Source of the DNA: an uncultured Methylomonas sp.
GTDB lineage: Bacteria; Pseudomonadota; Gammaproteobacteria; Methylococcales; Methylomonadaceae
DNA length: 39,162 nucleotides
Reading direction: 5' to 3'
NCBI GenBank assembly: GCA_936941155.1
Contig: CAKZJE010000124.1
Coordinates: 1 to 39,162, forward strand
Shown here: in pieces, positions 7,765 to 15,922 of the stretch
Layout of the letters: every line of letters starts with the position of its first letter
Numbering within the stretch: the stretch's first letter is position 1
The notes under the pieces: model-generated
Database searches by the model: none
What the model saw: only the letters and a program-made list of their open reading frames with translations
Told to the model about the DNA's origin: nothing
Translations under genes and position numbers: made by a program

Positions 7765-8310
7765 ATGATGCACATTCATAACCACTGGCTGACGGAAATT
7801 ACGCAAATGCCTTCGCCTAATTTTAATTTACGCCCCGATGAAAACGATGTTTCGCTGATTGTGATTCATTGTATCAGTTTGCCGCCGCAGAACTTTGGCG
7901 GTGATTATATTGAACAATTATTTTGCAATCGTCTCAATCCTGATGAACATCCGTATTTTAAAACGATTTATCAATTGCAAGTATCGGCGCATTTGCTGAT
8001 TAAACGTGATGGCGAAATAGTGCAATATGTGGCGTTTAATCAACGGGCTTGGCACGCGGGTGTGTCGAATTATCAGGGGCGGGAAAATTGCAATGATTTT
8101 TCGATTGGGATTGAGTTGGAAGGAACAGAAACAATTCCCTACACCGCTGCGCAATATCAGCAGTTGGCACAAGTGATTAACGTTTTGCTGAAACATTATC
8201 CAAACTTGAGCAAACAGCGGATTACCGGACACAGTGATATTGCGCCGCTGCGAAAAACTGATCCGGGGGATTCTTTTGTGTGGGAGGAGCTTTGGCGTTT
8301 ATTGGCGTAG
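7765..8310 (+). CDS. ampD: 1,6-anhydro-N-acetylmuramyl-L-alanine amidase AmpD
   Basis: This cytoplasmic zinc amidase splits the anhydro-muramic acid from the stem peptide during cell-wall recycling; in bacteria with ampC/ampR it also keeps beta-lactamase induction low. The 181-residue protein has the Amidase_2 layout: H35 (LIVIHCISLP), E117 (IGIELEG), H156 (ITGHSDIAP) and D166 (TDPGDSF) correspond to the known zinc ligands and catalytic glutamate. No signal peptide is present, as expected for AmpD. Two ATG codons in a row at 7765 and 7768 are possible starts. The gene is divergent from nadC. No ampE is beside it; a cupin gene follows after 56 bases. Confidence 0.96.
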   Translation: MMHIHNHWLTEITQMPSPNFNLRPDENDVSLIVIHCISLPPQNFGGDYIEQLFCNRLNPDEHPYFKTIYQLQVSAHLLIKRDGEIVQYVAFNQRAWHAGVSNYQGRENCNDFSIGIELEGTETIPYTAAQYQQLAQVINVLLKHYPNLSKQRITGHSDIAPLRKTDPGDSFVWEELWRLLA

Positions 8311-8366
8311 GGTGTTGATTTTCATAGCACCGCTGCCCTGTTTTAATCCGTTTTTAGGAGGACAAA

Positions 8367-8765
8367 ATGATGATAGAAGATATGATTCAACCTTTAGCCA
8401 ATTATGGCGATCAACGCGGTTTTTGTTTTATCTTGCCGCCACAAGTGTTTGATTTTTTAGGAGCAGTGCAAGAAATGCACGTTGTGGAATTATTGCCGGA
8501 TGCGATTCGCGGCAATCATTATCATCAGCAGCGCAAAGAAGCGTTGATTGTGGTTTATGAAGATGATTGGTTATTTGCTTGGCAAGATTTAACGGCAGAT
8601 GTCGCGCAGCAGCAGGTTTTTAGTGGGCGCGGGGCGGTGTTGATTGCTTTGCAGGCGAATATGATTCATGCGGTAAAAAATATCGGGCAGCGTAATGTGG
8701 TTGCGGTTTCCTGTTCTAATTTGGATGTGAAGGATACGGTGCGGCAGGTGTTGATTGATTCTTGA
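8367..8765 (+). CDS. Cupin-like protein, sugar-epimerase type
   Basis: This 132-residue single-domain protein has a cupin (beta-barrel) signature: the metal-type motif RGNHYHQQRKEALIVV (48-63) and the late ALQANMIHAVKNIG with a third histidine. This pattern is shared with small cupins related to sugar-nucleotide isomerases and capsular polysaccharide epimerases. The substrate cannot be told, and no nucleotide-sugar genes are adjacent. The start at 8367 is well supported by TTAGGAGGAC just upstream; a second ATG follows directly. It is co-directional with ampD and could share its transcript. The GACGAC palindrome starting 2 bases after the stop could be its terminator. Confidence 0.75.
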   Translation: MMIEDMIQPLANYGDQRGFCFILPPQVFDFLGAVQEMHVVELLPDAIRGNHYHQQRKEALIVVYEDDWLFAWQDLTADVAQQQVFSGRGAVLIALQANMIHAVKNIGQRNVVAVSCSNLDVKDTVRQVLIDS

Positions 8766-8766
8766 G

Positions 8767-8802
8767 GAATTTTCTAAGGCGACTGGTCGTCTTGAAAAAA
8801 TT
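8767..8802. repeat. GACGAC/GTCGTC palindrome, copy 2
   Basis: Core AAGGCGACTGGTCGTCTT with A/T-rich flanks, directly behind the cupin gene stop. It is followed at about 8804-8880 by a degenerate stretch of the CAGGATT/AAGGATT type common between genes in this kind of genome. Confidence 0.85.
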
Positions 8803-8898
8803 GTCTAAATCAGGATTGGCAGGATTTAAGGATTTTCTTGATGATGTTTTTATCTCACGATTATCTTGTTCATCCTTAAACTTTGAAAATCATGCTTC

Positions 8899-8931
8899 AG
8901 ACCTTTCAGGTTTTTAAAACCTGAAAGGTCT
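8899..8931. repeat. AGACCTTTCAGG palindrome
   Basis: Arms AGACCTTTCAGGTTTT and AAAACCTGAAAGGTCT form a 16-bp hairpin with almost no loop. It is related to the AAACCTTTCAGGTCT family at 28366, 30731 and 38975 but with the AGA placed at the outside. Its position between the convergent cupin and lipoprotein genes suits a terminator. Confidence 0.8.
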
Positions 8932-8940
8932 ACTTAGTTC

Positions 8941-9603
8941 TTACCACGTTATTCCTAAAGCATTTAAAAAGGCTTTGTCAATTGATTTACCAGATAGGCT
9001 ATTGACTTGTTTATAAATAGCAATAGCATTTTTCGTGTCTTCATTAAGTTCACCACTTATGTCTCCGTGATAATAATGCTCAGTTATTAAAGCCGTTTGA
9101 ATTTTTTGAACTAAATTTGAATTAATAAGAAATGGAGTGTTTGATTGCGTTTTGTTTGTAAGATTTGTTGTTACTACAGCAGTACCTATGTTGTTTTCTG
9201 TAGTTGACGAATTTTTTGATAAGTTACCATAAACATTCTCTGGTAACTTCCACATTGCACCACTAATAGGATCAATTACAAGTAATCCTACAAACCCTCC
9301 AAATAAAAAATTGCCAAAATACCAACCGCTTATACTGCTATCAATAACTGATGTGCCTCCGTTGTAACCGTTTTTTGAAAATTTAACCGTGTATTGCTCG
9401 CCATCAAAGTAACCAGCACCGCTTTTTAACGTAACTGTGGCAGGAGTTTCACCGCTATGAATTTCTCTACCACTTTGATTGGTAATGATAAATTTTGCAG
9501 AACTAGGTGAGCTATTAATTGTCACAGGGTAAGAAGAATTACCGGCAATAGTGGCGCAACCAGTAAGAGAAATTAACGCAATTAAATATACGACTTGTTT
9601 CAT
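8941..9603 (-). CDS. Lipoprotein with PEGA-like and peptidoglycan-binding-like regions
   Basis: From the ATG at 9603 this is a 220-residue precursor starting MKQVVYLIALISLTGCATIAG, a lipoprotein signal peptide with lipobox LTGC. The longer open frame (to 9639) puts 12 residues before it that do not belong to a signal peptide. Residues about 25-85 resemble a PEGA surface domain (INSSPSSAKFIITNQSG, then a GETPATVTLKSG turn). A hydrophobic stretch follows (YFGNFLFGGFVGLLVIDPIS). The C-terminal ~55 residues (LVQKIQTALITEHYYHGDIS, ELNEDTKNAIAIYKQ) look like a PG_binding_1 repeat, which would tether it to the wall. Precise function is unknown. It is monocistronic, with a palindrome between it and the facing cupin gene. 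Confidence 0.72.
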   Translation of the reverse strand: MKQVVYLIALISLTGCATIAGNSSYPVTINSSPSSAKFIITNQSGREIHSGETPATVTLKSGAGYFDGEQYTVKFSKNGYNGGTSVIDSSISGWYFGNFLFGGFVGLLVIDPISGAMWKLPENVYGNLSKNSSTTENNIGTAVVTTNLTNKTQSNTPFLINSNLVQKIQTALITEHYYHGDISGELNEDTKNAIAIYKQVNSLSGKSIDKAFLNALGITW

Positions 9604-9741
9604 GATTATAATAGTTAGGTTAGCTAAAAAAGTACGCATCCTAACATATTAAATAAATCTTTTACGCTTATCTGCGATTAATGCGTTTGGTTAAATATCT
9701 GACAGTAATCAAAGACTCATCGTGATTTTCAACTTTGTAAA

Positions 9742-9775
9742 TAAAAAAGCCCCGCTTGCTTTCACAACCGAGGCT
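9742..9775 (-). terminator. Rho-independent terminator of higBA
   Basis: Read on the minus strand, AGCCTCG pairs with CGGGGCT around a loop and is followed by TTTTTTAT. It lies about 33 bases after the stop of the antitoxin gene. Confidence 0.8.
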
Positions 9776-9807
9776 GTCCAAATTTTAAAATGCCGAAAAT
9801 TTTCACA

Positions 9808-10218
9808 TCAAAAAAACACTTCAGGGGAAACCTGAAAACGCTTTGCCAACTCCTGAATCTGCCGCTTATTCAATTGTCTTTTCCCGTTTAATATCTCTGA
9901 AACCACGCCTTGACTACCAATCTCAGCCAAATCACTTTGTTTTAGCTGATGCTCTGCCATCAAAAACGCTAAAACCTCTTGCGGTGTCGCTTCCGGTAAT
10001 TCAAGCGTGTAATGTTGTTGCTCATAATTTTCCACCAAAACCCCAACGGTATCGAGCAATGCAGCTAATGAATGTTGTTCGTTATTCCCCACCTCATCAA
10101 TCAATTGATTTAATAAAACAAGCTTCTCTTGATAATCCTGTTCTGTGTAAGGAACGGACAATAAAGGAGCTAAGGGTTGCCAATTTTGTACAAGGGAGTA
10201 TGCAGTGTTGTTAGTCAT
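9808..10218 (-). CDS. higA: HigA-type antitoxin (XRE helix-turn-helix)
   Basis: This 136-residue antitoxin is read from the ATG at 10218, chosen over an upstream GTG at 10269 because GGAGG lies six bases before it. The N-terminal part carries the HigA2-like block LLNQLIDEVGNNEQHSLAAL followed by LVENYEQQH. The C-terminal third is a helix-turn-helix: LAFLMAEHQLKQSDLAEIG, then SEILNGKRQLNKRQI and LAKRFQVSPEVFF. It binds and silences the HigB RNase and represses the operon. It follows the toxin gene by 38 bases, the toxin-first order typical of higBA. A dyad inside the operon promoter is its likely operator. Confidence 0.93.
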   Translation of the reverse strand: MTNNTAYSLVQNWQPLAPLLSVPYTEQDYQEKLVLLNQLIDEVGNNEQHSLAALLDTVGVLVENYEQQHYTLELPEATPQEVLAFLMAEHQLKQSDLAEIGSQGVVSEILNGKRQLNKRQIQELAKRFQVSPEVFF

Positions 10219-10256
10219 AATAACCTCCGCCAACAGATGGCGATTTTCCACAGTAG

Positions 10257-10559
10257 TTAATTTTTCCACTTTTCTTTGTCATAGTCAGCATGTGTCAAAA
10301 TATGGCGAATATGCAGTTTGCTATGGTCATAATGAATAGCAGCAATTAAGCGCGTATTATTTCCTCCAATATTAAACACCGTTAAATTAACGCCTTTTTT
10401 ATTTTTAACAACATCCACACTGGGAAAAGTAGCTCTTAACTCGTTAAAATTAGAAAACTGTGCTTTCTCAAGGATTTTAAACCATGAGTAGAGTGATTCT
10501 TTTGTGTTGGGATGTTGACGTACAAATTGGTCTATTGCTGGTTTGGCTATCACTCTCAT
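10257..10559 (-). CDS. higB: HigB family toxin (mRNA interferase)
   Basis: From the ATG at 10559 this is a 100-residue RelE-superfamily ribosome-dependent RNase of the HigB type. The family runs MRVIAKPAIDQFVRQHPN, SLYSWFKILEKAQFSNFNEL, TFPSVDVV, VFNIGGNNTRLIAAIHYD, and RHILTHADYDKEKW; all blocks are present and in order. AAGGAG six bases upstream supports this start against the longer frame to 10628. It is the first gene of the higBA operon; its promoter is visible at 10684-10712. The frame is intact, so the pair is probably functional. Confidence 0.94.
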   Translation of the reverse strand: MRVIAKPAIDQFVRQHPNTKESLYSWFKILEKAQFSNFNELRATFPSVDVVKNKKGVNLTVFNIGGNNTRLIAAIHYDHSKLHIRHILTHADYDKEKWKN

Positions 10560-10683
10560 GGATACTCCTTGCCTTATTGGCAAAAATAAGTTGGATAAAA
10601 ATTGGCACTTTTTCGCTGTTAGTTGCATTGTTGCTCATATTGTTATCCTCTGATGATAAGTGAAACTTAAAAAATAAGTGCGT

Positions 10684-10712
10684 ATAATATCTCAAAAAGA
10701 GATTTTTATCAA
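10684..10712 (-). promoter_or_regulatory. higBA promoter with embedded operator dyad
   Basis: On the minus strand TTGATA (10712-10707) and TATTAT (10689-10684) are separated by exactly 17 bases, a good sigma-70 promoter. A dyad ATCTC-N5-GAGAT (10689-10703) fills the spacer, where a repressor would block polymerase. This matches known HigA autorepression; binding itself is inferred. Confidence 0.75.
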
Positions 10713-10820
10713 TCCCCTTTAAACTTACACCAAAGCAGCGCGTTAAACCCATTAATAAGCTATCCTATACGCAATTGATTTCCCCACTTTTCTGGTTATT
10801 CATCAATTCCAAAAGGAGTC

Positions 10821-11621
10821 ATGATGGAATCTGCGCAAAAACTACTCAAAAAAGGCACAGCCTACTGCCTCGCCCAAAGCTTTGATATTACCGCCCTTGC
10901 AAAACACTTATCCGGCGCAAACTTAATTCGGATTATCAAAGACACCTTATTAATTGAAGACGACTTCTCATGGTCAGTGATTTTTTCTTACGGCGCGGTT
11001 GTGCATTGGAATGTCGACAACGACAAACAAGCCACGCTCGATGCCTTACTGATAGAACACGCAAAAAACATCCACCACACGCCAGAAACCGAACACTTCA
11101 CTTTCAGCCTAAATTGCCCCACCACCCGCATTTACAAAGACAGCATCGAAATTGAAGACGACGATCCTGTCACCATCTTTGCGCTATCACACGGCATGGG
11201 ACAATCTATCAAACTCGCCTCGTTTGAAACCCATGCGATTTTAACCATCAACAACACCCGCTACATTCCACAATCCTTAGCCGAAAACGGCAGCATCAAA
11301 CTAAACTCGCGCAACATCGCCAAAATTCGCGGGCAATTATTTTTAACCAAAAGTGATATTTTCTTAAATTACGACTTATTAGATACGCCGGATTTTTTTT
11401 GGGAATATCCCGAATACGAAAACTTTTATCTGATTACTGCCAAATATCTGGAAATAGCACAACGCACCGAAGTATTATCAAAAAAACTGGAAACGATTCA
11501 AGAATTGTTTGACGTGTTAGCTGATGAACAAAAACACCGCCATTCTTTGATGTTAGAGTGGATTGTAATTGGCTTGATTACATTTGAAGCAAGCATGGCG
11601 ATTGTGGATAAATTTTTGTAA
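10821..11621 (+). CDS. RMD1/YagE family protein (DUF155)
   Basis: This 266-residue protein belongs to the DUF155/RMD1 family found from bacteria to yeast mitochondria; its biochemical role is not established. Family features seen: a mid-protein LASFETHAILTIN segment, RNIAKIRGQLFLTKSDIFLN, the invariant-type LLDTPDFFWEYPEYENFY (around 187-204), RTEVLSKKLETIQELFDVL, and a C-terminal hydrophobic helix (about 243-262, LMLEWIVIGLITFEASMAIV) that anchors it to the membrane. AAGGAG at 10813-10818 is very close to the first ATG (10821); the adjacent ATG at 10824 has better spacing and may be the real start. The gene is divergent from higBA and is followed 6 bases after its stop by a GAGACGCAA palindrome that could end transcription. 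Confidence 0.85.
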   Translation: MMESAQKLLKKGTAYCLAQSFDITALAKHLSGANLIRIIKDTLLIEDDFSWSVIFSYGAVVHWNVDNDKQATLDALLIEHAKNIHHTPETEHFTFSLNCPTTRIYKDSIEIEDDDPVTIFALSHGMGQSIKLASFETHAILTINNTRYIPQSLAENGSIKLNSRNIAKIRGQLFLTKSDIFLNYDLLDTPDFFWEYPEYENFYLITAKYLEIAQRTEVLSKKLETIQELFDVLADEQKHRHSLMLEWIVIGLITFEASMAIVDKFL

Positions 11622-11626
11622 TCTCG

Positions 11627-11654
11627 GTAGAGACGCAATATTTTGCGTCTCTAC
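11627..11654. repeat. GTAGAGACGCAA palindrome
   Basis: A near-perfect 28-base palindrome with arms GTAGAGACGCAA and TTGCGTCTCTAC. The same palindrome is the centre of the 130-bp elements at 30791-30920 and 35704-35833; here it stands alone directly behind a gene, as a terminator would. Confidence 0.85.
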
Positions 11655-12014
11655 ATCTCAAAAAAATCATCGAGCGAACACAGTGTTTATCCATTAAACA
11701 CTCAGATACCTCACTCATTTTTCTAATTTAAAAAGACTGGATACAACTTTCTGGCGTGTATCTGCTTGTTTGCGTTGAGATTATAAAAGTAGATTGAACC
11801 CCGCGTTTACACCGGATGAAAAACTCAAAAAATATTTTTATAACCTATTGATTTTTTTAAAAAATATTATTATTTTTGTAACTGATTGATTGTATTGTTT
11901 TTTGTCGAAAAGGCTCTTATTCACGCTAGAAGTCATTGACCTGTTACTGTAGAATTCGCCCCCTTTCGTGTTTAAAGATATTTAAACGCTTATTCAAAGT
12001 CAGGAAAAACGCCA
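11655..12014. other. Upstream region of the ribonucleotide reductase gene
   Basis: Non-coding and A+T-rich. A dyad GTTTAAA-N4-TTTAAAC (11970-11987) lies 28 bases before the start codon and could be a control site. I looked for a cobalamin riboswitch and for paired NrdR boxes and saw neither. Confidence 0.5.
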
Positions 12015-14165
12015 ATGCCAGCACAGTTACAAGTCGTCAAAAACACCGTCACCGATATTCCTTTTCAACCAGCCTCTGTTGATATTTGGGATTCAAAATA
12101 CCGCCTCAAAACCAAAGATGGCGCACCGATTGATAAAGATATTGATGGAACTTATCAGCGCGTTGCCAAAGCCTTAGCCGAAGTTGAAACAACGGAAGCG
12201 CAAAAAAAACATTGGTATAAAGAATTTTTATGGGCATTGCGACACGGCGCGATTCCCGCAGGTCGAATCACATCCAATGCTGGCGCATTAGCTTATAAAC
12301 CAGCCACTTCAACCATTAATTGCACAGTATCCGGTTCAATTGCCGATTCGATGGATGATATTTTGCACAAAGTGCATGAAGCGGGTTTAACGCTAAAAAG
12401 CGGCGCGGGGATTGGATATTGTTTTTCCACCTTACGCCCAAAAGACGCTTACGTTTCTGGCGCGGGAGCTTATACCTCTGGCCCACTGTCGTTTATGGAT
12501 ATTTACGACAAGATGTGTTTTACCGTATCGAGTGCGGGAGGACGACGCGGGGCGCAAATGGCAACGTTTGATATTGGGCATCCTGATGTGGTGGATTTTA
12601 TCCGCGCAAAACGTGAAAACGGACGGTTGCGGCAGTTCAATTTATCGTTGTTGATTACGCGCGAATTTATGGAAGCGGTGAAAGACAATGGACAATGGCC
12701 GTTATCCTTTCCAGTCTCTGAAAAGGAAGTCAAACGTGATGGTTTGGATTTAACTAATCCTGAGCAAATTATTTGGCGTGAATTGCCGTATCAACAAGAT
12801 TATGTGCGCAATGAACAATCGTTGGTTGCTTGCAAAATTTACAAAACCATTCCAGCGCGGCGGTTGTGGGACATTATTATGTCTTCAACTTATGATTATG
12901 CCGAGCCGGGGTTCATTTTGATTGATAAAGTCAATGAAATGAATAATAACTGGTGGTGTGAGGATATTGTGGCCACCAACCCCTGCGGCGAACAAGCCCT
13001 CCCGCCTTACGGTTCGTGCCTTCTAGGGTCTATTAATCTAACAGGTTTTGTGGAAAAGCCCTTCACCGCAGAAGCTTCTTTTGATTGGGAAAGCTATCGC
13101 AGAACCATCCGTATTTTTACTCGCATGTTAGATAACGTGGTGGAAATTAACGGTTTGCCGTTGGAAAAACAACGCCATGAAATCACCAGCAAACGTCGGC
13201 ATGGCATGGGTTATTTGGGGCTAGGCTCAACTGTGACGATGTTGGGAATGAAATATGGTGATGAGCAATCGTTAAGTTTTACTGAAGAAGTAACTAAAGC
13301 GTTAGCGATTGAAGGTTGGAAAGTTGCGTTAGATTTGAGTAAAGAAAAAGGTGCAGCTCCGGTGATGGAGAAATTATTTACCGTTACGCCAGAAATGTTG
13401 CACAAACGCCCTGAAATGCTGGCGGATGGTTTCAAGCTTGGTGATGAAGTCGCGGGCAAGGTGTTACATGCAAAATACAGCCGTTATATGCAGAAAATTG
13501 CGCAGGAAGAGCCAGAATTGGTGGCGCAATTAGCCGAAGTGGGGGCGCGTTTTACTCATGCGACATCTATTGCGCCGACGGGCACAATTTCTTTATCGCT
13601 CGCAAATAATGCCAGCAACGGGATTGAGCCGAGTTTTGCGCATCATTATTCACGCAATGTGATTCGGGAAGGGAAAAAATCGAAAGAGAAAGTCGATGTG
13701 TATTCGTTTGAGTTGTTGGCGTATCGGCATTTGGTGAATTCTGAGGCGTTTCCTTACAGCGATGATCCTGCGCATAAATTACCAGATTATTTTATTGCCG
13801 CCGATGATGTCACGCCGAAGCAGCATGTGGATATTCAGGCGGCGGCGCAGCGGTGGATTGATTCGTCCATTTCTAAAACGGCTAACGTGCCGACCGACTT
13901 TTCGTATGAGGATTTCAAACATATTTATCAATATGCGTATGAGCAGGGTTTGAAAGGTTGCACCACGTTCCGGTTTAATCCTGAGGTGTTCCAAGGCGTG
14001 TTGGTGAAAGAGTCGGATTTGGAAAACACCACTTATCAATTTACGCTGGATGATGGCTCAGTGGTGGAGTTTAAAGGCAATGAAGAGATTGAATATGATG
14101 GCGAAATTCACTCGGCTGCGAATTTGTTTGATGCGTTGAAAGAGGGGTATTACGGGAAGTTTTAA
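12015..14165 (+). CDS. nrdJ: Adenosylcobalamin-dependent (class II) ribonucleotide reductase, NrdJa-type
   Basis: This 716-residue class II reductase makes deoxyribonucleotides with a B12-derived thiyl radical, independent of oxygen. Active-site residues are all in place: C103 (INCTVSG, first redox cysteine), N322-P323-C324-G325-E326 (thiyl radical cysteine and general base), C335 (GSCLLGSINL, second redox cysteine, 11 after C324 as in known enzymes), and the phosphate-binding SIAPTGTISL. The protein stops at DGEIHSAANLFDALKEGYYG, without the Cys-rich C-terminal part that re-reduces the active site. In Pseudomonas that part is a separate gene, nrdJb, directly downstream; here a terminator follows instead. 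The neighbours are unrelated. No ribosome binding site better than AGGAAAAA is seen. Confidence 0.95.
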   Translation: MPAQLQVVKNTVTDIPFQPASVDIWDSKYRLKTKDGAPIDKDIDGTYQRVAKALAEVETTEAQKKHWYKEFLWALRHGAIPAGRITSNAGALAYKPATSTINCTVSGSIADSMDDILHKVHEAGLTLKSGAGIGYCFSTLRPKDAYVSGAGAYTSGPLSFMDIYDKMCFTVSSAGGRRGAQMATFDIGHPDVVDFIRAKRENGRLRQFNLSLLITREFMEAVKDNGQWPLSFPVSEKEVKRDGLDLTNPEQIIWRELPYQQDYVRNEQSLVACKIYKTIPARRLWDIIMSSTYDYAEPGFILIDKVNEMNNNWWCEDIVATNPCGEQALPPYGSCLLGSINLTGFVEKPFTAEASFDWESYRRTIRIFTRMLDNVVEINGLPLEKQRHEITSKRRHGMGYLGLGSTVTMLGMKYGDEQSLSFTEEVTKALAIEGWKVALDLSKEKGAAPVMEKLFTVTPEMLHKRPEMLADGFKLGDEVAGKVLHAKYSRYMQKIAQEEPELVAQLAEVGARFTHATSIAPTGTISLSLANNASNGIEPSFAHHYSRNVIREGKKSKEKVDVYSFELLAYRHLVNSEAFPYSDDPAHKLPDYFIAADDVTPKQHVDIQAAAQRWIDSSISKTANVPTDFSYEDFKHIYQYAYEQGLKGCTTFRFNPEVFQGVLVKESDLENTTYQFTLDDGSVVEFKGNEEIEYDGEIHSAANLFDALKEGYYGKF

Positions 14166-14190
14166 GAACGGCTTCGATATAATCTAACGT

Positions 14191-14222
14191 AAAAAGCCTC
14201 GATGAATTTATCGGGGCTTTTG
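14191..14222 (+). terminator. Rho-independent terminator of nrdJ
   Basis: AAAAGCCTCGAT and ATCGGGGCTTTT form a strong stem around a 6-base loop and end in TTTT, 26 bases after the nrdJ stop. Confidence 0.85.
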
Positions 14223-14249
14223 TAGGGTAATTTTCGTCTGAGAGTTGAA

Positions 14250-15083
14250 ATGAAAACAGATGCCATCTTTTACCAATTATTTCAAACATTGCCTGATTTG
14301 TTTTTTAAACTGGCAGGTATTCCTTATTCGGACAGCTACCGATTTCAAGCGGTAGAATTAAAACAAACCGCGTTTCGTTTAGATGGGCTTTTTGTATCGA
14401 AAGATGCTGAATTACCGCTGATTTTTATTGAAGTGCAATTTCAAAAAGATGCGCGTTTTTACGGGCGTTTTTTTAGTGAAATCATGCTGTATTTGTATCA
14501 ACAGCAGCCTAAACAAGTGAATTGGCAGGCGGTGGCGATTTTTCCGAGCCGAGTGGTTGATGTTGGGAAATTGGATTATTACCAAACGGAATTGCCCCAT
14601 TTACAGCGCATTTATTTGGATGAAGTTTTGCCGCAGAATACTGCCAATGAGTTGAATTTGCTGTCAATTATTATCGCAAACGAAAGCCAAGCGATTGAAA
14701 TCGCGAAAGATTTATTGCAGCAGCCGTTATTTCAGGCAGAAGAAAACCCGCTGTTGCTGAATATGATTGAAACAATACTGAAATATAAATTACCGCACAC
14801 GTCGCGAGAGGAGATTTGGAAAATGATTAATTTAGCGCATGTTGATATTACTCGTACCAGTTGGTATCAGGAAGGGATGTTAATGGGTGAGGGAAAAGGA
14901 AAACAAGAGGGGGAATTACTGTTATTAATGCGGTTGTTGCAGAAACGCTTTGGGCAATTAAATAGCCGTCTGACGAAAAAAATTGCGCAATTGTCGAGTG
15001 AGCAATTGGAGCAATTGGCGGATGATTTTTTTCAGTTTGAGAGTGTGAAGGATTTGCAAAAGTGGTTGAAGGAGAGGGCGTGA
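14250..15083 (+). CDS. Rpn/DUF2887 family PD-(D/E)XK protein with DUF4351 tail
   Basis: This 277-residue protein is of the type common as multi-copy genes in cyanobacteria and Beggiatoa-like bacteria. The start KTDAIFYQLFQTLPDLFFKL and SDSYRFQAVELKQTAFRLDG are typical. The nuclease core is D45 (FRLDGLF) followed by E61-V-Q63 (LIFIEVQFQKD), then FYGRFFSEIMLYLYQQ. The C-terminal 60 residues (EGELLLLMRLLQKRFGQLNS, LSSEQLEQLADDFFQFES, LQKWL) match the DUF4351 helical tail. It is divergent at sequence level from the Rpn protein at 47-898. It opens the accessory island between nrdJ and yheT. No inverted ends flank it, so transposition is not evident; a nuclease role in recombination or defence is inferred from the family. 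Confidence 0.88.
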   Translation: MKTDAIFYQLFQTLPDLFFKLAGIPYSDSYRFQAVELKQTAFRLDGLFVSKDAELPLIFIEVQFQKDARFYGRFFSEIMLYLYQQQPKQVNWQAVAIFPSRVVDVGKLDYYQTELPHLQRIYLDEVLPQNTANELNLLSIIIANESQAIEIAKDLLQQPLFQAEENPLLLNMIETILKYKLPHTSREEIWKMINLAHVDITRTSWYQEGMLMGEGKGKQEGELLLLMRLLQKRFGQLNSRLTKKIAQLSSEQLEQLADDFFQFESVKDLQKWLKERA

Positions 15084-15177
15084 GTTTGTTGGCTTTTAAT
15101 TGCGGCACAGGCGTTTAATGTGAATTAGTGGGTGAGTTTTTTTGGAAGTGGACATTAAAAGTTAAAAGGTGAAAATA

Positions 15178-15462
15178 ATGCAAGTCAACCAAATAGAAAT
15201 TGATAATTGTTTAATTGATAACGCCGTGCGAGTTTCAGGGCTTTATAATAAAAAAGTTTTAATTGAAAAAGCGTTATTATTTTTCACGCAGCAGCAAATG
15301 AAAGCGCGACAAAATTCTGTACAGAAAATAATGGCTGATTTTTATAGTTTGCCAGTTTCTGAATTGGAAACAATGGAAACAAAATCAGTTTATCAAGGTA
15401 AAGTTTTATCGCTGGAAGATATGGAGCAAGCGATTGAATATGAAGCGGGTTTGCATCAATGA
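15178..15462 (+). CDS. vapB: VapB-type antitoxin
   Basis: A 94-residue small protein from the ATG at 15178 (a GTG at 15169 also opens the frame but lies inside the AAAGGTG ribosome binding region). The start MQVNQIEIDNCLIDNAVRVS and the following GLYNKKVLIEKALLFFTQQQ match the VapB ribbon-helix-helix pattern in which a short strand is followed by (T/N)KK and a helix. The C-terminal half (LEDMEQAIEYEAG) would wrap the toxin. Its stop overlaps the start of the PIN toxin gene by four bases (ATGA), a typical vapBC arrangement. Confidence 0.85.
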   Translation: MQVNQIEIDNCLIDNAVRVSGLYNKKVLIEKALLFFTQQQMKARQNSVQKIMADFYSLPVSELETMETKSVYQGKVLSLEDMEQAIEYEAGLHQ

Positions 15463-15866
15463 TAACCATAGATACGAATATCGTGGTGCGCTATTTGATT
15501 AAGGATGATGAAATACAAGCTCAATTGGCAATTGATTTGTTTAAAAATAACCGCTGTTTTATTTTGAAAACAGTCATTTTAGAAACTGTGTGGGTTTTGG
15601 GGTCTAAACAGGGTTATGCTTTAGCGCGTGATGTGATTGTGAGTCGTATTCAGCATTTACTGAAATTAGCGGATGTGATTATTGAAGATTTGGATAGTGT
15701 GATTTTGGCGGTGCATTGGTATAGTTTAGGAATGGATTTTGCCGATGCGTTGCATTTAGCGTCGAGTTTGCAGACAGAGCAGTTTGTGACTTTTGATAAG
15801 CGATTGGTGAATAAGGCACAGGTAGTTAATGTAAATCATTGTGTATTGTTAGAAGTGAAAAGCTAA
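15459..15866 (+). CDS. vapC: VapC-type PIN domain ribonuclease toxin
   Basis: This 135-residue PIN domain protein is the VapC toxin of the preceding antitoxin. The four acidic metal-binding positions can be read: D5 (TIDTNIVVRYL), E42 (VILETVWVL), D93 and D96 in MDFADALHLA, and D114 (TFDKRLVNKA). VapC enzymes cut specific tRNA or rRNA sites; which one cannot be predicted. Length is typical and the frame is intact. Translation is coupled to vapB through the ATGA overlap. Confidence 0.93.
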   Translation: MITIDTNIVVRYLIKDDEIQAQLAIDLFKNNRCFILKTVILETVWVLGSKQGYALARDVIVSRIQHLLKLADVIIEDLDSVILAVHWYSLGMDFADALHLASSLQTEQFVTFDKRLVNKAQVVNVNHCVLLEVKS

Positions 15867-15922
15867 TCAGTGGCAAAATTTTGTTAGCTATTGTCCTTTG
15901 GTTTGGTGTGTGAGGATTTACT

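Noticed and set aside
11655-12014. Cobalamin riboswitch before the B12-dependent reductase gene
   Set aside because: No B12-box-like text or the expected multi-stem layout was seen; only a short GTTTAAA dyad near the start codon.
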